From NCBI GenBank assembly GCA_013153575.1, contig JAADEE010000145.1, forward strand, positions 1 through 6,284: DNA of 6,284 nt, in the 5' to 3' direction. The notes under the pieces were generated by a model that was not told the origin of the DNA, searched no databases, and worked only from the letters and a program-made list of their open reading frames with translations. The position numbers and the translations under genes were made by a program. This stretch comes from Chlorobiota bacterium (GTDB lineage: Bacteria > Bacteroidota > Bacteroidia > Bacteroidales > JAADGE01). How positions within the stretch are numbered: the stretch's first letter is position 1; each line of letters opens with the position of its first letter. Of the stretch, positions 1 through 5,223 are shown piece by piece.

Positions 1-73
1 TGACTCCTCTGAGGCTCGAACTCAGGACCCACGCCTTAAAAGGGCGTTGCTCTACCTACTGAGCTAAGAAGTC
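1..73 (-). tRNA. tRNA-Lys (anticodon UUU), distal copy
   Basis: Read on the minus strand this folds into a full 73-nt cloverleaf. The acceptor is GACTTCT paired with AGGAGTC, with discriminator A at window base 1. The D stem is GCTC/GAGC, the anticodon stem ACGCC/GGCGT has loop CTTTTAA, and the T arm is CTGAG-TTCGAGC-CTCAG. The anticodon TTT lies at 38-40 and reads AAA/AAG lysine codons. It is the second gene transcribed, 32 nt after a near-identical copy at 106-178, and the two probably share one transcript. Whether CCA is encoded cannot be seen because the window begins at the discriminator base. Confidence 0.96.
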
Positions 74-105
74 ATCAACTTTTAAAGAATTTAATATTTT
101 TAAAG

Positions 106-178
106 TGACCCCTCTGAGGCTCGAACTCAGGACCCACGCCTTAAAAGGGCGTTGCTCTACCTACTGAGCTAAGAAGTC
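106..178 (-). tRNA. tRNA-Lys (anticodon UUU), promoter-proximal copy
   Basis: This is a second complete 73-nt lysine tRNA with the same anticodon (TTT at 143-145) and the same D, anticodon and T arms as the copy at 1-73. The only difference is window base 110 (c here, t at base 5 in the other copy). This makes tRNA position 69 a G rather than A, so the acceptor pair 4-69 becomes a U-G wobble next to the existing U5-G68 wobble. CCA is not encoded: the three bases after the discriminator read CTT, so the tail must be added after transcription. A promoter lies about 30 nt upstream at 207-236. Confidence 0.96.
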
Positions 179-206
179 ATTTTGTACTTTTCTTTAAAAG
201 CGACTG

Positions 207-236
207 CAAAGGTAAAATGTATTTTTTATTCTCAAA
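207..236 (-). promoter_or_regulatory. Bacteroidota-type promoter for the tRNA-Lys pair
   Basis: On the minus strand the -7 element TACCTTTG (207-214) matches the Bacteroidota consensus TAnnTTTG in full. It is preceded, with an 18-nt spacer, by TTTG (233-236), matching the -33 element. Transcription would start near base 200, about 20 nt before the first tRNA. Just upstream on the same strand are long T and A runs (about 234-267) that could act as an UP-like element, as expected for a strongly expressed stable-RNA promoter. The motif match is seen directly; activity is inferred. Confidence 0.75.
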
Positions 237-282
237 AAAAAACTTTAATATTTTTAATCTTTTTTTTATAATTATTCCTAAA

Positions 283-399
283 ATCCGCAAGTCATCGTAT
301 CAATTTGTTAATAAACAGAAAGTTATCAGCAAATATTCATCACATAATTAAAACTATTGACGCGATGACTATAAGATAGTTAAATGTAGTCCTACGGAT
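283..399. repeat. nested inverted-repeat element between ppa and the tRNAs
   Basis: The arm at 290-304 (agtcatcgtatcaat) is the reverse complement of 356-370 (attgacgcgatgact) at 13 of 15 positions, and 14 of 15 if a G-U pair is allowed in RNA of either strand. Outside it, atccg (283-287) pairs with cggat (395-399). Next to the right arm is a small perfect hairpin, actat-aag-atagt (368-380), which competes for the end of that arm. Inside the 51-nt loop is tgtt-aata-aaca (306-317). No T run follows on either strand, so it does not look like an intrinsic terminator. It could be a dispersed palindromic repeat, a short defective element or a structured RNA; the sequence alone does not decide. The rest of the 179-407 spacer is A/T tracts and the tRNA promoter. 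Confidence 0.45.
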
Positions 400-407
400 A
401 TAAGGAA

Positions 408-1070
408 TTATTCAAATAACATCTTTTCAATATAGTTCCTATAATCTTTAACTGAGCGATTTATCACATCAAATGCTTCTTTTTTATTATAAGTATGAGT
501 TATTTCGCATTTATGCTTTGCATCTCCGGGCATATCTTTATAAGTTAAAAAATAATGCCTTAACCTGTCAATTACTGCTTGAGGACAATCCGTAATGTCA
601 TTATAATCCCCATAAACAGCATCACCTCTTAAAACTGCAATAATTTTATCATCAGCCTCATTTCCATCAATCATTCTAAAGCCTCCAATTGGTCTTGCTT
701 GCACAAGTATATCTCCATGCGTAATTTCTTTTTCTGTAAGAATACAAATATCCAAAGGATCTCCATCTCCAACAATATCTTGCCTATCAAGTTTTTTACG
801 ACTTACCTCTGCAAGTTTTTCTCCACAATATGTTTGAGGAATAAACCCATAAAGTGCAGGCAAAATACTTGAAAATTTTTGAGGTCTGTCAATTGTTAAA
901 TATCCACTTGCCTTATCAACTTCGTATTTAACTGTATCTGTTGGTACCATTTCAACAAAACTTGTTATAACTTCAGGTGAATTATCGCCAATTTCAATTC
1001 CATGCCAAGGATGCGATTTATATCTTAAACCCATTAATTTACCAATTGGATCAAGTTTTTTCTTTTGCAT
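408..1070 (-). CDS. ppa: Inorganic pyrophosphatase, family I (soluble)
   Basis: This is a cytoplasmic metal-dependent enzyme that hydrolyses pyrophosphate to two phosphates, pulling nucleic-acid synthesis and aminoacyl-tRNA formation forward. The family signature GDGDPLDIC lies at 101-109, with metal-binding D102, D104 and D107. Further equivalents of Escherichia coli active-site residues are E50 in KYEVDK, R62, Y74 in YGFI, D135, D140 and K142 in the stretch after RMI, and Y177-K178 in FLTYKD. At 220 residues it is longer than the roughly 175-residue E. coli enzyme. It has an N-terminal extension with HPWHG (20-24) and an insert of about 18 residues (82-99) before the signature, both resembling the chlamydial form as I remember it. 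The ATG at 1068-1070 keeps the HPWHG extension. It lies 78 nt downstream of the ABC-F gene on the same strand and may be co-transcribed or use a weak promoter near 1103-1110. No active-site residue I checked is lost. Confidence 0.95.
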   Translation of the reverse strand: MQKKKLDPIGKLMGLRYKSHPWHGIEIGDNSPEVITSFVEMVPTDTVKYEVDKASGYLTIDRPQKFSSILPALYGFIPQTYCGEKLAEVSRKKLDRQDIVGDGDPLDICILTEKEITHGDILVQARPIGGFRMIDGNEADDKIIAVLRGDAVYGDYNDITDCPQAVIDRLRHYFLTYKDMPGDAKHKCEITHTYNKKEAFDVINRSVKDYRNYIEKMLFE

Positions 1071-1102
1071 ATCTATGATTATTAAGTTCTATAATTATTC
1101 TG

Positions 1103-1110
1103 TAAAGGTA
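1103..1110 (-). promoter_or_regulatory. possible -7 element upstream of ppa
   Basis: On the minus strand this reads TACCTTTA, one base from TAnnTTTG, and sits about 33 nt before the ppa ATG. No TTG or TTTG is found at the right distance upstream, so it is a weak candidate. Read-through from the ABC-F gene is an equally good explanation for ppa expression. Confidence 0.22.
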
Positions 1111-1148
1111 CTAAATATTTTTATTGTTATATTGGTATTTTTTTAATA

Positions 1149-3008
1149 TTAAACCTTTTCACTAAGTTCCAACCAACGCATTTCTTTTTCATCTAGCAAA
1201 TCTTCAAGTTCTGAAAGTCGTTTTGATTTCTTTTCTAACAATCCATCTTCAAAATTTCCTGCATTTAAATAATCTTCTATTATTTTTTTTTCATTTGCTA
1301 AATCTTCAAGCTCTTTTTCTAAACCTTCAAATTCAACTTTTTCTTTATAAGAAAGTTTTTGAGGATTTTCTTTTTTAACTTTTGCTTCTTTTACTTGTGA
1401 TTTCTTAACTTCTTTCTTTTGTTCTTTTTCTTTTTCTGAAATAAACTGAGAATACGCAGAATAATTACCGGGAAAATGTTTAATTTTTCCATTTCCTTCA
1501 AAAACAAACAAAGTTTCTGCGACTTTATCAATAAAATAACGGTCGTGCGAAACAATTATTACAGTTCCTCCAAAGCCAAGCAAATATTCCTCAAGAACAT
1601 TTAAAGTCATAATATCCAAATCGTTAGTTGGCTCATCAAGAATTAAAAAATTAGGATTTTTCATCAAAACTGTCATCAAATACAATCTTCGCTTTTCACC
1701 GCCACTAAGTGTTGAAACATAATTGTATTGCATATCACGAGGGAATAAAAAATATTCAGCAAATTGTCCTGCTGTCATCTCTCTATTTTTTCCTAAACTT
1801 ATAACTTCTGCAATGTCTTTTATAACATCAATTAATCTTTTATCATCTTGCAAGTTCATTGCCGATTGCTCAAAATATCCTATCGAAACGGTTTGTCCCA
1901 TTTCCAAATATCCACTATCAGGTGCAAGTTTGTTTGTTATAACATTTAAAAATGTACTTTTCCCTACTCCATTATTCCCAAAAATTCCTATTCTTTCACC
2001 TTTTACAAATTTGTATGAAAAATCATCAATAAGTTTTAAATTTCCATAAGATTTGCTAATGTTATACACATCAATTATCTTTTTTCCTAACCTCTTGCCT
2101 TCAACATCAATACTTACAGACTGATTATCAATCTTTTTACTTGCTTTTTCTTTTATTTTATAGAAATTATCAATTCTATATTTTGCTTTAGTTGCTCTTG
2201 CCTGAGGTTGCCTGCTCATCCATTTTGCCTCAGTTCTTAAAAGATTTTTAGCTTTTTCAATATTTGCACTCATATTCTCAATTCTTTCTGCACGTTTTCG
2301 CAAATAATAAGCATAATCACCTTTATACTTAAAAACTTGATTATCATCAATCTCAAGTATAACATTACAAACTTTATCTAAAAAATATCTATCATGAGTA
2401 ACCAAAAACACAGTAATATCAGACTTTGCAAGATATTCCTCCAACCATGTAATCATCTCAAAATCAAGATGATTTGTTGGTTCATCAAGAATTATAAAAT
2501 CAGGTTTATTAAGAAGTGTATTTGCAAGAGCAAGTCGTTTTCTTTGCCCTCCGGAAAGAACACTAACTTTTTTATCAAAATCTGTAATTTTAAGTTTTGT
2601 AAGAATTTGCTTTATCTCTCTTTCAAAATCCCAAGCATCAAGCCTATCCATTGTTTCAACAGCTTTTTGAATTTCTTTTTCATCTGCCGAAAGCATTGCT
2701 TCTTCATATTCTTTCACAGCTTTTGCTACTTTATCAGAAGAGTTAAAAACTTGCTCCATTACAGTATTTTCTCCATCAAAAACAGGTTCTTGGGAAAGGT
2801 ATGCTATTGAAATTTCTTTATTTAAACTAACTTTACCTTCATCTGCAATATCATTTTCCATAATAATATTAAGTAAAGTTGTTTTACCTGCACCATTTTT
2901 TGCAATAAGTGCACATTTATCTCCTTTGTTAATCACAAAAGAAATATCTTCAAACAAAGATTTATTTCCGTAAGATTTTGATAGATTTTCAACTTGAAGA
3001 TATGTCAT
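1149..3008 (-). CDS. uup: ABC-F family ATPase, Uup subfamily
   Basis: A soluble protein of 619 residues with two ABC ATPase domains and no membrane segment. ABC-F proteins act on ribosomes, and Uup has also been tied to genome stability and precise transposon excision. Domain 1: Walker A AKNGAGKT (36-43), signature LSGGQ (151-155), Walker B FIILDE (171-176), H-loop H205. The linker (about 240-300) is basic, with the RATKAKYR stretch typical of the ABC-F interdomain region. Domain 2: Walker A GNNGVGKS (344-351), LSGGE (434-438), Walker B FLILDE (454-459), H488. A lysine- and glutamate-rich tail (about 523-550) leads to a C-terminal coiled coil (about 553-619) like the Uup C-terminal domain; together with the FLFPRDMQYNYVSTLSGGE region this favours Uup over EttA, YheS or antibiotic-resistance ABC-F types. 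Length fits E. coli Uup (about 635). The first glycine of Walker A 1 is alanine. The ATG follows a TATATTTG element by about 20 nt. It is divergent from ptb. Confidence 0.9.
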   Translation of the reverse strand: MTYLQVENLSKSYGNKSLFEDISFVINKGDKCALIAKNGAGKTTLLNIIMENDIADEGKVSLNKEISIAYLSQEPVFDGENTVMEQVFNSSDKVAKAVKEYEEAMLSADEKEIQKAVETMDRLDAWDFEREIKQILTKLKITDFDKKVSVLSGGQRKRLALANTLLNKPDFIILDEPTNHLDFEMITWLEEYLAKSDITVFLVTHDRYFLDKVCNVILEIDDNQVFKYKGDYAYYLRKRAERIENMSANIEKAKNLLRTEAKWMSRQPQARATKAKYRIDNFYKIKEKASKKIDNQSVSIDVEGKRLGKKIIDVYNISKSYGNLKLIDDFSYKFVKGERIGIFGNNGVGKSTFLNVITNKLAPDSGYLEMGQTVSIGYFEQSAMNLQDDKRLIDVIKDIAEVISLGKNREMTAGQFAEYFLFPRDMQYNYVSTLSGGEKRRLYLMTVLMKNPNFLILDEPTNDLDIMTLNVLEEYLLGFGGTVIIVSHDRYFIDKVAETLFVFEGNGKIKHFPGNYSAYSQFISEKEKEQKKEVKKSQVKEAKVKKENPQKLSYKEKVEFEGLEKELEDLANEKKIIEDYLNAGNFEDGLLEKKSKRLSELEDLLDEKEMRWLELSEKV

Positions 3009-3029
3009 AAAATTGATTATTTTTTATTT

Positions 3030-3056
3030 CAAATATATATTTTGCCAAATGCCAAA
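3030..3056 (-). promoter_or_regulatory. probable promoter of the ABC-F gene
   Basis: On the minus strand TATATTTG (3030-3037) matches TAnnTTTG fully. A TTTG (3053-3056) lies upstream with a 15-nt spacer, shorter than the 18 nt seen at the tRNA promoter, so the -33 assignment is uncertain. The start of transcription would fall roughly 15 nt before the ATG. The -33 region overlaps a tandem tgccaaa-tgccaaa duplication (3043-3056), which could be an operator or chance. Confidence 0.45.
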
Positions 3057-3161
3057 AGTATAATTATTTTCTGTACAAAAATTACAAGTTGCAAAATTTA
3101 AAAATTACACTAAAAAATGAATTATTTTTCGTAAAATTGTACTTCATAAAAACAACTTAAA

Positions 3162-4055
3162 ATGCTTAATAAAATATCAGATTTATATTCAAAAAGCAAT
3201 GCGATTTCAAGTGCAAAAAAACTTGTTTTAGCATCAGCAGCTGATGAACATTCTTTAGATGCAGTTTTTGAAGCACATAAAAAAAACATAATAACACCTA
3301 TATTAGTTGGTGATAAACAAGGCATTACAAACATCTGCAAAAATAAAGGATACAATTTAAATAATATTGAACTTATTGATATTAAAGATAAAATAGAAGC
3401 TGTAAAAACAAGTGTTAAGTTAGTTAAAGAAGGGAAAGCTGAAATTTTAATGAAAGGAAATGTTCCTACCGCAACTTTACTTCGTGGAGTTTTAAATGAT
3501 GAATATGGACTAAAATCAGGACATCTACTTTCGCATTTTGCACTTTTTGAACTTAAAAATTATCATAAATTAATAGGTTTAACCGATGTTGCAATGAATA
3601 TTGCTCCCAACCTAAAAGAAAAAGCAGGAATAATTACAAATGCTGTTAATTATATGCTAAAAATTGGTTATAAAAAACCAAAAGTTGCTGTTATTGGAGC
3701 TGTTGAGGTAGTAAATGAAAAAATGCAAGCAACAATTGATGCTGCAATTCTTTCTAAAATGAATAACAGAAATCAAATAAAAAACTGTATTATTGACGGA
3801 CCTTTGGCATTTGACAATGCAATGAGCAAAGAAAGTGCAAAACATAAAGGAATAATTTCAGAAGTTGCAGGAGATGCAGATTTATTAATGATGCCAAATA
3901 TTGAAACAGGAAATGTTCTTTACAAATCATTTGCTTTTTCAGGAGCAAGGCTTGCAGCAGTAATTTTAGGAGCAACAGCACCAATTGTTTTAACATCACG
4001 TTCCGATTCCGAAGAAACAAAATTAAATAGCATTGTTTTAGCCGCAATTTCATAA
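3162..4055 (+). CDS. ptb: Phosphate butyryltransferase (phosphate acyltransferase family)
   Basis: A cytoplasmic enzyme of the PTA/PTB family that interconverts acyl-CoA plus phosphate and acyl phosphate plus CoA. In the Ptb branch the acyl group is butyryl or a branched-chain acyl. The 297 residues match the usual Ptb length (about 300). Conserved blocks resembling Clostridium and Bacillus Ptb run through the protein: ILMKGNVPTATLLRGVL (95-111), SHFALFE (124-130), DGPLAFDNAMS (212-222), MMPNIETGNVLYKS (243-256) and APIVLTSRSDS (273-283). Nothing key appears lost. The ATG at 3162 gives an N-terminus that lines up with the family. I found no clear promoter in the 153-nt divergent spacer. The gene lies 56 nt upstream of a leucine-dehydrogenase-like gene, the order found in the Bacillus bkd operon, which suggests branched-chain acyl-CoA handling. 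A kinase partner (buk) is absent here. True acyl preference cannot be read from sequence. Confidence 0.9.
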   Translation: MLNKISDLYSKSNAISSAKKLVLASAADEHSLDAVFEAHKKNIITPILVGDKQGITNICKNKGYNLNNIELIDIKDKIEAVKTSVKLVKEGKAEILMKGNVPTATLLRGVLNDEYGLKSGHLLSHFALFELKNYHKLIGLTDVAMNIAPNLKEKAGIITNAVNYMLKIGYKKPKVAVIGAVEVVNEKMQATIDAAILSKMNNRNQIKNCIIDGPLAFDNAMSKESAKHKGIISEVAGDADLLMMPNIETGNVLYKSFAFSGARLAAVILGATAPIVLTSRSDSEETKLNSIVLAAIS

Positions 4056-4059
4056 AATC

Positions 4060-4104
4060 TAAACACTAAACATTTAAACACTAAACAATTAAGCATTAAA
4101 CAAA
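4060..4104 (+). repeat. three tandem 15-bp repeats between ptb and the dehydrogenase-like gene
   Basis: Copies are at 4060-4074 (taaacactaaacatt), 4075-4089 (taaacactaaacaat) and 4090-4104 (taagcattaaacaaa). Copies 1 and 2 match at 14 of 15 bases and copies 2 and 3 at 12 of 15. They fill nearly the whole 56-nt gap. Most likely a slipped-strand expansion; it ends 7 nt before the downstream ATG and takes up the space where a ribosome binding site would be. Confidence 0.8.
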
Positions 4105-4111
4105 AGATACC

Positions 4112-5176
4112 ATGAGCATATTTGAACACATGAAAAAAAACAAAAGCAGAGAATTGCTTTTTTTTGAAGAAGAAACATTAAACTTAAAAGCAATAATTGC
4201 GGTTGACAGCATTATTCTTGGTCCTGCAAACGCATCTGCAAAATTATTCGATTATAAAAATGAAGATGAAGCAGTTGCCGATGCATTAGATATTGCATAT
4301 TATAATTCATTAAGAGCAGCACTTTTAAGAAGAAGCGTAGGAGGTGCAAGTATTGTTCTTCTTGGAAATCCTAACAAAGTTAAATCAGAAATGTATTTTA
4401 GAGCATTAGGTGTTTTCTTAAACCGTTGGAACGGAAAACTTTTCATGTCAATTAGCAAAGGAGTTTCCTACGAAGATTTAAACTATGTAAGCAGAGAATC
4501 AAAATTTATTTTAGGAAAAGAAGAAAGCCACGGAGGACTTGGTAAAATTTATGTAAACCGTGCAAAAGGAATGATTAAAGGTTTTAAAGCAATTGCAAAA
4601 TATAAGTTAAAAACAAACTCTCTTAAAGGATTAAAAATTGTTGTACAAGGAGTTGGAGATTTAGGCTCAGAACTTGTAAAACAATTAATTGAAGAAGAAG
4701 CAAATATCATAATAACTGATAAGATTTACGACAGAATAAAAGTTATTCAAGATAAAGTTGATGATATAAAAATTGAAAAACCCAATAAAATTTATGATGT
4801 TAAATGTGATATTTTCTGCTCATGTGCAACAGAAAGGTTAATAAGTTCTGAAAACTTAAAAAGAATAAAAGCAAAAGTTCTTACAGGCGGAACAAATCAA
4901 GCGTTAAAAAATCTTAAAGATGTATCAATTTTAAAAGAAAATAACGTTCTTTACGTTCCGGGTTACATAATTAATGGTGGCGACATAATTCAAATGGCAA
5001 ATGAAAAAGAAGGATATGGAGCTGATAAAGTTGAAACAGAACTAAACGACATTTACAAAAATACATTAGATTTAATTATTGAATCTGACGAAAAAAATGT
5101 TGTTCTTTGCAAACTTGCTACGCAAAAAGCCGAGGAATACGTTAAAAATGTTTCTGCAATTAAAATGATAAGATAA
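4112..5176 (+). CDS. Leucine dehydrogenase-like protein with altered catalytic residues
   Basis: A 354-residue member of the Glu/Leu/Phe/Val dehydrogenase superfamily, closest to Bacillus leucine dehydrogenase (Bcd), with which it aligns almost without gaps to about residue 135. The N-terminal substrate/dimerisation domain spans about 10-135. The Rossmann domain (about 145-350) keeps GVGDLG (180-185) and D203 at the end of the second strand, which favours NAD over NADP; YIINGG (285-290) corresponds to YVINAG. The catalytic site is not kept. The lysine of GGAK is Ser in GGAS (S80), the proton-relay aspartate is S115, the substrate-binding Lys68 is R68, and GGTRM is replaced by ASAKL (41-45). 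Oxidative deamination of leucine is therefore doubtful. The frame is intact, so this is not an obvious pseudogene. It probably shares a transcript with ptb. Alternatives are a regulatory or NAD-sensing paralogue or an enzyme with new chemistry. Family is sure, function is not. Confidence 0.85.
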   Translation: MSIFEHMKKNKSRELLFFEEETLNLKAIIAVDSIILGPANASAKLFDYKNEDEAVADALDIAYYNSLRAALLRRSVGGASIVLLGNPNKVKSEMYFRALGVFLNRWNGKLFMSISKGVSYEDLNYVSRESKFILGKEESHGGLGKIYVNRAKGMIKGFKAIAKYKLKTNSLKGLKIVVQGVGDLGSELVKQLIEEEANIIITDKIYDRIKVIQDKVDDIKIEKPNKIYDVKCDIFCSCATERLISSENLKRIKAKVLTGGTNQALKNLKDVSILKENNVLYVPGYIINGGDIIQMANEKEGYGADKVETELNDIYKNTLDLIIESDEKNVVLCKLATQKAEEYVKNVSAIKMIR

Positions 5177-5182
5177 GTTTTA

Positions 5183-5190
5183 TAAATTTG
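5183..5190 (+). promoter_or_regulatory. possible -7 element for the porin gene
   Basis: TAAATTTG matches TAnnTTTG in full and lies 33 nt before the GTG start, just after the stop of the dehydrogenase-like gene. No TTG or TTTG occurs about 18 nt further up, so it may be chance in AT-rich DNA. If real, the porin is expressed separately from ptb and the dehydrogenase-like gene. Confidence 0.32.
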
Positions 5191-5223
5191 CAGATTACAA
5201 AAGATATAATCTTAAAAATAGAA

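Noticed and set aside
237..268. A and T homopolymer runs as an intrinsic terminator for ppa
   Set aside because: No stable GC-rich hairpin immediately precedes the runs on the minus strand, and on that strand ppa transcription meets an A run first; they fit an UP-like element of the tRNA promoter better.
1723..2049. Plus-strand open frame of 108 codons inside the ABC-F gene
   Set aside because: It lies wholly antisense to a well-supported ABC-F coding region, has no recognisable domain and reads as a complement shadow.
2394..2810. Plus-strand open frame of 138 codons inside the ABC-F gene
   Set aside because: Antisense to ABC-F domain 1. The product is a low-complexity run of F, I, K, C and S expected from complementing A-rich codons.
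3089..3142. Possible plus-strand promoter for ptb (TTG at 3089-3091, TATTTTTC near 3123-3130, TAAAATTG at 3132-3139)
   Set aside because: Each -7-like match has a mismatch and none has a TTG at a sensible spacing; chance matches are expected in such AT-rich DNA.
3122..3355. Minus-strand open frame of 77 codons overlapping the start of ptb
   Set aside because: Most of it is antisense to conserved ptb sequence; no motif and no supporting context.
3657..4129. Three minus-strand frames (3657-3845, 3790-4053, 3920-4129) antisense to ptb and the start of the next gene
   Set aside because: They overlap each other and the strongly conserved Ptb C-terminal blocks, and their products are leucine-, cysteine- or phenylalanine-rich shadow sequence.
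4112..5176. Calling the dehydrogenase-like gene a pseudogene
   Set aside because: The frame is intact over the full family length, the Rossmann motifs are preserved and the changed residues are substitutions, not frameshifts or stops; a repurposed protein fits better.
5192..5212. Inverted repeat agatta / taatct after the dehydrogenase-like gene as a possible terminator
   Set aside because: Only six A/T-rich base pairs with a 9-nt loop and no T tract after it; too weak to call.
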